Below, piece by piece: positions 1 to 9,589 of a DNA stretch of 64,000 nt (position 1 is the first letter of the stretch; each line of letters starts with the position of its first letter). Under the pieces are notes generated by a model. It saw only the letters and a program-made list of their open reading frames with translations. It made no database searches and was not told where the DNA came from. The stretch is from Erythroxylum novogranatense (lineage: Eukaryota > Streptophyta > Magnoliopsida > Malpighiales > Erythroxylaceae), in contig CM057228.1 of the NCBI GenBank assembly GCA_029891385.1, forward strand, positions 70,323,523-70,387,522, given 5' to 3'. Both the position numbers and the translations under genes were made by a program.

Positions 1-63
1 TCTGATAATCACCGAACAGGGAATGCAAAGTGGAGGGGTACACGTAGCTTAACCTATGATCAG

Positions 64-248
64 ATGATGGAGAGGAGAGTCGTGGGTATTGTTGTCACTT
101 CAACCAGAACTTTCGGTGTGAGGTTGAGCGATGGACATCGAGTTTTCTCTCAAGGTATTTGCAAGGTGATTAAACCGGAATTGAATGGAGAAGAGTTTAT
201 TGTGGGGCGTATGTATTTGACACAAGAGGGCGGATCTAATCTTGGGTG
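64..248 (+). pseudogene. Ty3/gypsy retropepsin fragment
   Basis: The reading frame gives GVRLSDGHRVFSQGICK followed by a stretch ending GGSNLGC. This resembles the C-terminal half of plant Ty3/gypsy aspartic proteases, where a glycine-rich GDGHR turn, a GICK strand and a GG(V)DL.LGV end are usual. The catalytic D-S/T-G is absent, so only a part of the domain remains, and the final GGVDL.LG motif has lost codons. The frame runs straight into a kinase-like segment at about 246, so it is a chimeric junction and not a working element. Resemblance is by memory of the family. Confidence 0.5.
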
Positions 249-425
249 TTGTTAGTAAAATTGTTCTACGAATTACTATCAGGAAGGAGACCGATTGCTT
301 CCTTGGAGTCTCCCAAGAATCAACAGAGCTTGGTTATGTGGGCAAAACCACTAATAGAGAGTGGTAATGCAAGGAGCATACTAGATCCAAATTTGGAAGG
401 AAACATTGATGCGGTTGGATGCAGA
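246..425 (+). pseudogene. Receptor-like kinase C-lobe fragment, part 1
   Basis: Translation shows ELLSGRRPIASLESPKNQ, then SLVMWAKPLIESGNARSILD and PNLEGNIDAV. This is the pattern of the protein-kinase C-lobe (subdomains IX to XI) of plant RLK/Pelle receptor-like kinases: the (E)LLSGRRP helix, the tryptophan of the W-A-(K/R) region and the conserved (L/I)DP.L.G stretch. The catalytic loop and DFG are not present, so only an exon-sized end is preserved. The frame stops matching at RMVL (about 418-430), where AAA-ATPase sequence begins, and kinase-like sequence resumes at about 1270. It is a dead fragment. Confidence 0.6.
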
Positions 426-1268
426 ATGGTTTTGACTCGAGCTGGAATGGAGTGTGAAGGACTTGACACATTATACATCAAAGACCGAGACACTTACAAG
501 TGAAAGTCTTTGCGAAGGTAATTGGATGGGCTCTAAGTCATCATTTGATGCAAAGTCACGAAGTCGATCTTCGATGCAAGACTTGTTTTGTCCGGTGAGA
601 GCATCCGATCGGGGATCGAATTTCTGAGCCATTCGGTGAATCTAAAATTTGATGCAAAGTCCTGAAGTCGATCTTGATGCAAGACTTGTTTTGTCCGGTG
701 AGAGCATCCAGTAGGGATCGAATTTCTGAGCCATTCAAACCGAATCTAAAGCTTGAAGAAGTCACTCGAGGATGTTGTCACGGAAAATGAGTTTGAGAAA
801 AGGTTTTAGTCGATGTTATTCCACCTAGCGACATTGGAGTTACATTTGATGATATTGGGGTGCTTTGAATGTCAAAGATACTTTGCAAGAGCTAGTGATG
901 CCTCCTCGTGAGGCTGAACTTTCTGCAAGGGACGATTAACTAAGCCTTGTATGGGCATACTTTTATTCGGATCTCCGGGACGGGAAAGACTATGCTTGCA
1001 AAGGTGTGGCAGCCGATACGGGGCCAATTTTATCAACATCTCAATGTCTAGCATCACATCCAAGTGGTTTGGTGAGGGTGAGAAGTATGTGAAATCTGTC
1101 TTCTCATTGGCGATAAAATAGCCCTAGTGTTGTGTTTGTTGATGAGGTTTGACATGTTGGGGAGGAGGAAAATCGAGGAGCATGAAGCCATGCGGAAGAT
1201 TAAAAATAAAAAATAAAAAAGCATTTATGGTAAAGCTGGGATGGCTTACAGAACCAAAGATCTTGGCG
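421..1268 (+). pseudogene. AAA-ATPase fragment, frameshifted, inside the kinase fragment
   Basis: Pieces in changing frames spell a plant AAA-ATPase of the MSP1/katanin/spastin-like group. Around 425-500 lies a LTRAGMECEGLDTLYIKD stretch, at about 770-900 a TENEFEKRF and DIGVTFDDIG stretch, then LQELVMPP. A damaged Walker A (GILLFGSPG, then a frameshift) is at about 955-990, an SITSKWFGEGEKYVKSVFS region at about 1050-1105, a Walker-B-like VFVDEV at about 1130-1150, and GRRKIEEHEAMRKIKN at about 1160-1205. Several frameshifts and stops kill it. The pieces follow one another without introns, which suggests an exon or cDNA-derived copy. The C-terminal ATPase and lid regions are missing. A 104-bp duplication lies inside. 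Confidence 0.65.
543..750 (+). repeat. 104-bp direct tandem duplication
   Basis: Two adjacent copies begin ATTTGATGCAAAGTC at 543 and 647. They share a long run through the CAAGACTTGTTTTGTCCGG region and end with a GAATCTAAA block. A few substitutions and small indels separate them. The duplication lies inside the AAA-ATPase fragment and adds to its frame damage. Confidence 0.85.
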
Positions 1269-1269
1269 G

Positions 1270-1410
1270 GTTACGGTACTTGCGGCAACATTACGCTTCT
1301 CAAGATCTCGCTAGCCGTCGTCCTAAAATGATCGAGATACTAAATCTTCTAAGAAAGGCAATTCCTTTCATCCACCTTGAGGACAAGGTGCCTTTTGAGG
1401 AGGAAGGAAT
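1270..1410 (+). pseudogene. Receptor-like kinase C-lobe fragment, part 2
   Basis: A VLAATL stretch (about 1273-1290) is followed, after a one-base shift, by ASRRPKMIEILNLLR (about 1308-1352) and an acidic tail, LEDKVPFEEEG. RPKM..(I/V)(L/V).LL is the closing motif of RLK/Pelle kinase domains (subdomain XI). It appears to continue the fragment that ended at RMVL near 430, with the AAA-ATPase block between them. The match is cut at 1410 by the start of an LTR-like unit. Not functional. Confidence 0.6.
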
Positions 1411-1718
1411 TGTTAGCACCCTTCTTAGTTATCGGATGCTAGTATTAATATTAGTAAACAGCCACTAAGACATTCAAATACAAATGCCACATAGGCTAGT
1501 AGATTATGAGTTAATTCTGAGAGAGAGAGAATAAGAAGGTACAGAGTCTATATATAGGACGGGGTATAGGAGGAGGATTATTACGGATTATTGTGGAAAA
1601 TACATCTATTGTATTGGCACGGGAATTACATTTCCGGGGGGAGCTTGCTCAAAGATATCTTGTCATATTGTACCGATTTATTATCAATACAAGGCAATCT
1701 CTATAGAGGTTCCTAACA
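1411..1718 (+). mobile_element. Probable solo LTR, TGTTAG...CTAACA
   Basis: The stretch opens TGTTAGCACC and closes CCTAACA, the TG...CA ends of an LTR with a short inverted match. A TATA-like TATATATA is at 1549-1556, followed by a GC-richer transcribed-type region, in keeping with a short LTR of about 308 bp. No primer site, polypurine tract or clear target duplication is visible (GGAAT on the left, CCTGC on the right). It interrupts the kinase tail. The superfamily is uncertain; the size suits Ty1/copia. Confidence 0.4.
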
Positions 1719-1823
1719 CCTGCTGTATAGAGAATTGTGAAATCATACAACAAAAGCTTCATAAGAAACCGCTGTTGTTCTGGTGTTGTGAGGCGTTGTT
1801 CCAACAAGAATTTGAGGGTATAA

Positions 1824-2465
1824 TGATCAGTCTTTAAGAAAAAAGTGCTTACCCATTAAATAATGCTTCCATTTTTGGAGTACTAGATCCACAGCAAGCA
1901 GATCACGTTCGTAGGCTGATTTGAGACGATTGGAAAAGGACAAGCCTTTGCTAAAATAAGCGATAGGGTGCCCATGTTGGAGTAAAATAGCACCCACACC
2001 TTCTGAAGAGGTGTCGCACTCAATGGTGAAAGGTTGAGTAAACTCTGGTAGTTGAAGTACAGGGACTATTGTGAGAGCCAATTTGAGCTTTGCAAAAGCT
2101 TTATCAGTAGCTGATGACCATACGAAGGAATTTTTCTCTGTCAAATTTGTTAATGGTCGAGCGATAAGACCATAATCCTTTACAAATCTTCTATAGTACC
2201 CAGATAAACCTAAAAATCCTCGTAATTCCTTGGCATTAGTTGTAGTAGGCCATGATTGAGTTGCTGCAATTTTATCTTTGTCCACTTGGACCCCCTTGGA
2301 TGTCATTACGTGCCCAAGAAAATTTATCTGTGGGTGGCCAAACAAACACTTTGAGGATTTGGCAAAGAATTGATGGTCCTGCAATAGTGAAAGAGCTATC
2401 CGAAGATGCTACACGTGTTGTTCCTCATCTTTGCTATAAATTAGGATGTCGTCAAAGAAGTTAAG
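1824..2465 (-). pseudogene. Ty3/gypsy reverse transcriptase/RNase H fragment
   Basis: On the minus strand the frame begins with FFDDILIYSK (about 2462-2434), the RT active-site motif. After one in-frame stop it continues through NFLGHVMTSKGV, ELRGFLGLSGYYRRFV and ARPLTNLTEK. It then enters RNase H with ECDTSSEGVGAILLQ, PIAYFSKGLS and RDLLAVDLVLQKWKHYL. These are the RT thumb and the front of RNase H in Ty3/gypsy pol. The RT fingers and palm before the active site and everything after the first part of RNase H are missing. It is a truncated relic, opposite in strand to the kinase/AAA chimera beside it. Confidence 0.85.
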
Positions 2466-2689
2466 TTATCATATTAGTAATATTTGATGTTCATACTACA
2501 CGTGTTTTGTCGTTCTTTTTTAACCAAAGTCTAAGCAAAGGCATTTTTTAAAAAAAACTAAAAGGAGTTTTTTTTAGAATTTTGAAGGTTAGAGAGTTTT
2601 TCTAAAGTTTCTCAAACTATAAGGATTATGTCTTTTACCTTATAACTAACAAAAGAAAGTTTTTATAAATATTTACACTAAGAGAATAA

Positions 2690-2925
2690 AACTCTCCTCT
2701 ACTCCTCAAGCTTAGGAATAGATAGTTCTCATTCCAAGCTTATAACGAACATCTTCAAATCTTAACCTGAGTAAACTCTTAGTCAAGATGTTTGCTTCTT
2801 GCTCATAAGTAGAAATGTAGCATAGATTAATCCCTCCTTCAACAATTTATGTCTTTATAAAATTTCAATCAATTTTGACATGTTTGTTGAGATCTTGTTG
2901 GAATAGTTTATTTGCTATCACTATA
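2690..2925 (-). pseudogene. Ty1/copia RNase H C-terminus relic
   Basis: Minus-strand translation gives KHVKIDWNFIK, then YISTYEQEANILTKSL, then RFEDVRYKLGM, close to the end of Ty1/copia RNase H (KH.(E)..(H)FI, ADILTK, KLG.). One or more stops and shifts interrupt it. The plus-strand copia relic at 3119-3690 holds the earlier part of the same kind of pol in the opposite orientation. The two could come from one element broken by inversion, or from two elements. Confidence 0.65.
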
Positions 2926-3118
2926 TAATTTGGGAGAACTTACTGTAAGTTGTAGGTCTTGCATCAATCATTGTACTTTGTTTTTTCCCTTAAGCCAATA
3001 AAAGAGTTGAGAAACCCTTTATGTTGGTCCATACAATTAGTATTCAGGGAGAGACTAATCTAGTATACCACCTTAACAAATCTCTATATGTTCTTAAACA
3101 ATCATTGACAACTTGATT

Positions 3119-3690
3119 TGGGCACTTTAGTACAATAGTTATAAAACTTGGCCTATGTCAATGTGGTGTGGATCACTTCGTGTTTTATCATCACTCTAAA
3201 GCTAGTAAAATTTTTTTGATCATTATGTTCATGACGTTGTTATTACTCGAGATGATAAAATAGGAATCCAGTCCTTTAAAGTCATGCCTACAGACCGAAT
3301 TTCAAACAAAAGACCTTGGTTCCCTAAAATATTTTCTAGATATTGAGATAGCAAGGTAGAAGATGAGGATTTGTCTATCTCAAAGAAAGTACATCCCTGA
3401 TCTTCTAGAGGAAACAGGTCTATTGGGAACTAAGCCAGTTAATAGTCCCATGGAGCCAAATGTTAAACTTAATGTTGATAAAGGAGAGTATTTGGAAGAT
3501 CCAAGTAAAAATTGAAGACTTATTGGTAAACTAAATTATTTGATTGTTACTCGTCCAAATATCTCATTTGCTACAAGTGTCTAAGTCAATTTATGGAGTC
3601 TTCGTGAACTAGCCACTGAGATGCAGTTATTAGAATTTTGAGATATTTGAAAGGTTCTCTACGGCAAGGTCTTCTATACTAGAACCCAAA
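3119..3690 (+). pseudogene. Ty1/copia reverse transcriptase relic
   Basis: The frame around 3140-3215 reads like the RT region before the YVDD box. It is followed by QTKDLGSLKYFLDIEIAR (about 3300-3355), CLSQRKYIPDLLEETGLL (about 3372-3425), KPVNSPMEPNVKLN and IGKLNYLIVTRPNISFATSV (about 3518-3580). These are classic Ty1/copia RT-to-RNase H connection motifs. Several in-frame stops and frameshifts are present, and the YVDD box itself is degraded. The sequence fades out after about 3690. Confidence 0.75.
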
Positions 3691-5012
3691 ATGATTCTTC
3701 TCAACATCACAATGCTTATTAACTCCTAACTAATAGTTAAACCAAACTCAAATTTTTGTCTAAATTTTCTTCTTGGGTAATCCAACATCAAATGAATTGA
3801 AGGTTTGTCTTCTATGCTTTTCTTTATATGACCACCAACACAAATTATGTTTTATAAGATTAAAAAGACTAATCTCCTTAGTTAATCTAATAAACTCTTA
3901 AGGAAGGTTTGTCAAGAATAAAATGTATCATGCACTTTTAAGGGTCAGCTTGCTCATTAGGAGAAAGGGTGCATGTAATAGCAAAGCTGCAGCAACTCTT
4001 TTTCTTTCCTTGCAACTCTTTGCCAACAGTTGTTCCTTAATTCAATTCTTCTAAAATCCACGCTCGATTTTGCATGCTATGTTGTAAGTCTATTCAAGAG
4101 GAATTTCTCAATTCCTTTTTTGGATCCTGCTATAGCTACACAAGACCTTCCTACAAGGCTATGGTCATTTTGGCCAAATCTTCCAACCTTTTCACAATTA
4201 CAGTCCACTATATTCACGCCTTGTATCAAGGGCTAAGCTTGCTTACTTTTTCATCAAATGAAACCTATCGAAAAACAAGTGACCACTAGCATTCCTAAGG
4301 CATCATGTTTGTTTTTCTATGACCCTCATCCGAGAGTCATTTCAATCTCATGAAGAAACCCATATCGAGAACAAATATATGTTAAAAAAATAGTGAATCC
4401 ACACCTAAGGTGGCATACAAGCAAATTGTTCATGGTAAGAAAAAAGGAGATGAGTTCACAATTGCTACCAAACAACAATTGCCCTTACCTTATTAGATTC
4501 TCTAACGGAGCCCAATAATCATTTCATGGTTCAAGTTTATTTCTACAAAAAGTATACTTTTAAGAAAATGCACCACAAATGAAAACCATGTCAAGTGTCC
4601 ATTGGAAGTCAAACTCCTAAGAAAAAGAAAATTCCATATCCACGTCTTCGTTCCTATCTTGAAAAGCTTCAACATTTTTTTATTCACATTTATACAACAT
4701 GAAACAAAGATCTAATACCTTCTATGGAACTTTATAGAAAGACCATTTTTGTTCCTTTTTATCCGATCATAACCCACTACCTCCTAGAATCAAGAACAAA
4801 GAAAAAAGATAGAAGCTGGGCATTACTCCTAGTGTGCTTAAGATTGAATAAAGGATGCAATAAAAAGAATTTGAATTACACAAATGGGAAAACAAGATCT
4901 ATTGCGCCATGTTATTAGTTCCCTACTAGATGTTCATTTTTAATTTTCCACTATATTTGAGGCCTTTGGCAAAATCCTTTATTAAAATTTCATATTAACT
5001 TTATTCATATAC
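3691..5012. other. No recognised gene
   Basis: About 1.3 kb of AT-rich sequence. Short open frames at 4030-4289, 4502-4687 and 4724-4918 have no family signature I recognise. I searched the minus strand here for the missing C-terminal exon or exons of the OPA3-like gene (a charged coiled coil is expected) and found nothing convincing. Confidence 0.5.
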
Positions 5013-5099
5013 CTGTAGCTCTTGTCTTCGCAATTCCTCCTTTCTTGTCTCAGATCTAGAACTCCTTTGTACCTCAAAAACAATAGCAACTCCAGCTAC
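5013..5099 (-). CDS. OPA3-like exon 3 (last one found)
   Basis: 29 codons from VAGVAIVFEVQ to RRQELQ, with the acceptor CTCTCTCAG before 5099 and the donor GTATATG after 5013. It keeps the reading frame with exon 2 across a 1.7-kb intron (5100-6806). Confidence 0.8.
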
Positions 5100-7357
5100 C
5101 TGAGAGAGTGGAAATTAACAAGGTCATTTACATTTGTGGTCAGTTAGCACTATAAGTAAAGGACGCATATATTATTGAGGTTCAATTTTGCATATTAAAA
5201 AGGTCAACCAATTTACTTTCTAATCCAATGATAAGGCAAAGTGTGAAAAAAGAAGTACAAAAGAACAAATCCCCAAGTTAGCTCTTATCATATATTATTG
5301 AGGTTCAATTTTGCATATTAAAAAGGTCAACCAATTTACTTTCTAATCCAATGATAAGGCAAAGTGTGAAAAAAGAAGTACGAAAGAACAAATCCCCAAG
5401 TTAGCTCTTAAATCCTCCTTGTATCCTGAAATAAATTAATAGATATTTAATACAAAACCTAAGAAATATTACACATGTTTCTCTACTATGCTCAGTGATA
5501 GCTCAAATTAGATAGATTTTAACCAAAATTCAAAACACTTTCAACAAGCCTTGTTATTCAAAAAGTTAGTAAAAGGCTTTATCAAGAATAATTTACAAGT
5601 TTGATATTACGAAGTCCTATCTTAGATTATTTTCCTTCGTAGTTCACAATTGGGTAGCCAGTTGCTAAAAGAGATGAAAATTAATGAATCTAAAGGTGAA
5701 AATAATACGAAGTTTCTTTCTTTTCCAATGTAGTGAGATCAAATTCTACTTTTTTCAAATATTAACAAATGCAAAAGAATGTAAACCGCTAACCAAAATA
5801 AGGATAAAAGCCTAAAGACTTCTTGATGCAAAATCATTGAAATCCTAGAATTAACTTCAATGTCTGCAGTATGCAACATAAGTATTACCAAAAAGATTCA
5901 ACTGCAGTATAAAGGAAAGCGATCACTTGATCATACATAAGAGTTTTAAAAGGAGGTACTACAACAAACCTTTACTTAAGAAAGGTGATGGAGACATGGG
6001 ATATGGATCATCATAATGGCAACAAAATAGAAGATATCCACACAAGTCTTGCTTGAAGACATCACATTCTTATTGGTTCTGACAATATTAAAAGGATTAT
6101 GCTAAAGATTTTATAGCACAATCAAAGTATCTATCAAGATACTTTCGTATATTTTTTTGAAAATGCAAATTCAGCAAAGGTTTAATATGTGAGAGGTCAA
6201 TCAATATCACGAATTTCATGCAAAAAAAAAATCTGCTTCAATGTCTTTTGAACCAGTATAGTTTCTTCCACTACTTTTGGCCTATAATGAACTTAGAAAC
6301 AACATCAACAATTCTGGTTTAATAAAAAAAAGTAAGTTTGCAAGTGCCACAGCATTGTTTACTCCTAAATTAATTAAAACATCATTTGATGTCAGTGGGG
6401 TCACAGAAATCACGGGCATCAAGAAACTTTACAAGTATATGCGATGCAAAACCACCAAAAAGGCATAAATGCAGCTTTTAGTAGTCAGAATTAGCATCGA
6501 GCTTCTGTTAGTAATGTTTAGGACTACATAGACAGGATCAAGGAGACACAATATGATGTGCAAATATTGTAAAAGCATACTTCTATATCAACTTTCCTTT
6601 TCTTTCCATTTGTTTGTCTTCCCCAATCCCATATGAAGATTCCTTTTAACAATCCCTGAAAACTTGTTAGCCTCCACCATCTATACACCATAACTTACAA
6701 AGCATTTATTTGTCACTAGCAGTTAGAGATATTGACTGTTAGCATTAATGGACTTGGGAAGAAAAAGAAATTTATTAGACAAATTTCTGGAATAGCATTA
6801 CTGTACCGTAAACACAAAAAGTTCTCCAAGAAGATCAGCTGCAGCTTGGACCGCTTTCTCCTGATCCAAAGGACGTATTGCAACATCGGTCGCATGTCCA
6901 TATATACGTCTTTGCAAATTGGTCGTGAATCGATGATTTACCTATGTAAATTTTAATTTCAGTAGATGATGCATTGCTCGGAACTCGAGTGTAAAAGATG
7001 TACAGAAGTGAAGCAGAAATCAAGTGAATGTGTTCAGATTTCAGTAAAGTGCATGTATATGTATATAACTTATTTTGAATGATCCTTTGAAAAGAAGCAG
7101 AAGGGTAGAACAACTCGCACACTCGATACAACCCAACGAGCATAGAGGAAAAAGAAAAACATGAAATTACAAAGAAAACTCGAAGAATGAAATAGTGATA
7201 AGAAGGTGAAAGTTGAAAGAGAGAGAACCTGGGCAATGTTTATTATCAAGTTACGGAAGCGGGGGTGAAGCCCTGCCTCCTTCTTCAGTCGATTAGCGAT
7301 GGGCTTACAGATTGTTTTGAGGGCGAGAGTTCCTAGCTTTACTACTGGTAATATCAT
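5013..7357 (-). CDS. OPA3-like protein, three exons, C-terminus not found
   Basis: Three exons join in frame to 117 codons: 7229-7357, 6807-6941 and 5013-5099. The protein begins MILPVVKLGTLALKTICKPI, continues through RRIYGHATDVAIRPLDQEKA and AAADLLGELFVFTVAG, and ends RKEELRRQELQ. This is the conserved core of the OPA3 family, small mitochondrial proteins whose human member is tied to optic atrophy; the role in plants is not settled. All visible splice sites are GT...AG. Plant homologues are usually about 50-60 residues longer, ending in a charged helical tail. That last part would follow the donor at 5012-5011, but the sequence below holds transposon debris instead. It is either a 5' gene fragment or a gene with its last exon outside the window. 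No stop or frameshift is seen in the three exons. Confidence 0.85.
5167..5412 (+). repeat. 123-bp direct tandem duplication in OPA3-like intron 2
   Basis: Two adjacent copies start ATATATTATTGAGG at 5167 and 5290 and are nearly identical; I see one difference, ACAAAAG against ACGAAAG. The high identity points to a recent duplication. Confidence 0.9.
6807..6941 (-). CDS. OPA3-like exon 2
   Basis: 45 codons from VNHRFTTNLQ to GELFVFT, with the acceptor ...ACATAG before 6941 and the donor GTACAG after 6807. It holds the family signature RRIYGHATDV. Intron 1 (6942-7228) is 287 bp. Confidence 0.85.
7229..7357 (-). CDS. OPA3-like exon 1 (start codon)
   Basis: 43 codons from ATG (7357-7355) to IINIAQ. 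The donor follows as GTTCTC directly after CAG. The hydrophobic, basic start (LPVVKLGTLALK, KPIANRLKK) fits an N-terminal membrane/mitochondrial sequence. The ATG is the family's usual MILP start. Confidence 0.85.
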
Positions 7358-7534
7358 TTATTTTTTCGGCTCTGTTCGTTATCAGAGCCTCTGACTTCCT
7401 TGAACATACTCAAAAGAGAGAACGAGATGAATGTAACAGAATTCTAGGCGTTGTCCTTATTTAACTATGGATGTACGGGGACTAAAGAGATTTTTCTAGT
7501 CATGTTTCTGCTGATTGGGTATGCCCTATAATCG

Positions 7535-7545
7535 ATTATATATAA
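7535..7545 (-). promoter_or_regulatory. Candidate TATA box for the OPA3-like gene
   Basis: On the minus strand TTATATATAAT lies about 180 bp before the ATG at 7357. The leader between them contains a CT/GA-rich run. Position and sequence suit a plant core promoter, but AT-rich sequence makes chance matches common. Confidence 0.25.
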
Positions 7546-7699
7546 CCCTTTTTTATAAATACAGTTTACATTTTATCAACAACAAAAAAAAGGAGAGAAA
7601 GAGAGAGAGTCTAACGACCTCTGTTTTACGACACGCTGCAATAAAGTAGACCTTGGCTTTTGTAAAGGCCTCCTGAATCTGAAAAGGCATTAAATTTGT

Positions 7700-8992
7700 T
7701 GGACATGTGTTTTACCTTTTAGGATTAGACTGCGAGATCATGCGAGTGTTGATAAATCTTAACATATATGTGGCACATAAATTGGTACGACAAAGGCATA
7801 TTGACGAGAAAAAAAGATAAAATCTTGTGAGTTGGCAAGCAAAATCTGAGGAACTTGTAAAATAGGTGAGGGATGTGAGAAGTATCGGCGAAAATGTCAA
7901 GAGTAGGTGAGATTTGATATGTGGTGGAAATTTTTGACGAGATGTGAGATTCAAATGTGAGGCCGTGCGGAGTTAGCGAACTAAGTTATGTGAGACTCGA
8001 GAGTATGCTCGAATGTGCAAAGATATGCGAGACCCGTGAGAATGCACGAAGGCATACGAGCGAGACTTTGACGAGACAGGTCGAAGGTATGTGAAATATG
8101 TGAAGTTTTATACTAACTCGAATTGTGACTTATACTTAGACATGGAGAGAAGAGATTGCACCATGAGTGAGCTTAATCATGAAAGATGGACTTGTCTATG
8201 AACGCGCATTGATGGACTTATATGTGGATAGGCTGTGGTGAAAATACATCAACAATGACGTGATAATTGTGGATGATGTGGCATATGATGGCGTGACAGA
8301 TAAGATCACAGTAGATGAGCATCAGCTTTAAGAGATAAAGATCACATAAAATAATCATCTGAAGATAGATGAGATCTTCGTAGATAAGGATAATTATTCA
8401 TAGATAGGATAATCTTTTATCTTGTTAATGTAATGTAACTTAATCCTATTAGATAAGATAAGATTGTAATCTTAGCTAGTAAAATTCTATTAGGACTCTT
8501 AGTCATCTGGAGGAGCCTATAAATAGCTCATTAGAGTTGAGAGCTATTCATTCACTCAATTTCGAAAGAAATCACTCAAAGGATAGAGTTTTCAGAGTTG
8601 AGAGCTTTTGGGAGGAATTCTCATTGTAAAGGCTTCAAGTAGGGAGTTCCTTGTAAGGGCTTCGAGTAAGGAGTTCCTTGTCAGTGCTTCGAGAATGAGG
8701 TACTTGTATCTTTTGTTAACATTTTGTTGAGAGTTAATGAAAGAGTAGCTTCGGCTATTATATATCTCTTGTTGCTTTCTTTATTCTGTTATACACTTGT
8801 GTTCTTTTTGTGTGTAAAAGAAACACTTTAAACACTTGTATGCGCATAAAGTATTTGAGGGCTAACATAATTGTTCGACGACATTCACGTGAGAAGGCTG
8901 AATCTTGGTTAAGCAGACCTAAGCGGGATTGTCGCACGAAGGTGGGTGCGACTTGCCATGAAAGTTCTAGTTCAAAGCAGACCTTTGTGACA
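7700..8992 (+). mobile_element. Partial 5' LTR of a second Ty3/gypsy element
   Basis: The right edge is set by TTTGTGACA at 8984-8992, just before a tRNA-Met-like primer site and a gag start. A TATA box (CCTATAAATAGC) is at about 8516-8527. Between about 7850 and 8110 there are many GTGAGA/CGAGAC repeats. The left edge is not certain and no second LTR is in the window, because the interior is interrupted by the chromovirus at 9590. Confidence 0.5.
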
Positions 8993-8994
8993 AT

Positions 8995-9007
8995 TGGTAT
9001 TAGAGCC
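8995..9007 (+). other. Primer-binding site, tRNA-Met type
   Basis: TGGTATTAGAGCC lies two bases after the LTR end. It matches the usual plant TGGTATCAGAGC primer site with one change. Confidence 0.65.
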
Positions 9008-9018
9008 AATCTAGAGCA

Positions 9019-9584
9019 ATGGCTGATGGAAGTAATCTGACAGAAAGGATTACTAGAATAAAGGTGATTCTTAAGTCTTTAGCTCCAACAGATAAGGGAG
9101 TAGTTCATTTGTTGGAAGATATGCAGCCTTGGAGAGGGAGCTTCAAGCAACTATGAGAACGCTCGAGGAATAGACGAAGGCTCATGAGAAGATGAGCTTA
9201 TGATCTGTTGGTGCTCAAGCATGCAATGGCAAAGCACGAGACGAGTGTCTGAGTGGAAAGCACTATAGTGAATGTGGGAGAGCCACAAGTTTTCGATGAT
9301 AAACGGAGTGCCAAGGAGTTCAAAAAATTTCTATGGGACATGAAGTTGTACTTTGTAGCGACATAATCGTTTCAAAGCATACGACATTTGAGGAGCAACA
9401 ATAGAAATATGTCCTGATGAACAACAGAATAATGGATGTTCAAGATAAAATCTCTTTGCATGACAATGTTCACAACTTGGAAAAAAACAAATTTGTTGAG
9501 ACTCAACAGGTAAATTCTGCAACGATGCTAACTTTGATGAAGAACGATGACAACTTATCCCTTAAAATATATAAAAATAAGATG
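9019..9584 (+). pseudogene. Broken Ty3/gypsy gag, cut by the chromovirus insertion
   Basis: The ATG lies 12 bases after the primer site. The frame starts MADGSNLTERITRIKVILKS and passes through VVHLLEDM. After frame changes it shows ERELQATMRTLEE, LKHAMAKHETSV, VNVGEPQVFD and KRSAKEFKKFLWDMKLYF. The (F)DG.R..KE...FLWDM..YF stretch is typical of plant Ty3/gypsy gag (retrotransposon gag domain). At least two stops and several indels break it. Capsid and zinc-knuckle regions are missing because the next element sits at 9590. No continuation is recognised after 23700. Confidence 0.65.
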
Positions 9585-9589
9585 ATCAC
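9585..9589 (+). repeat. Left target-site duplication (ATCAC)
   Basis: ATCAC directly precedes the TGTTGG start of the chromovirus and is repeated at 23696-23700 directly after its CCAACA end. Confidence 0.85.

Noticed and set aside
4030..4918. Missing C-terminal exon of the OPA3-like gene
   Set aside because: No charged coiled-coil stretch with splice sites found on the minus strand.
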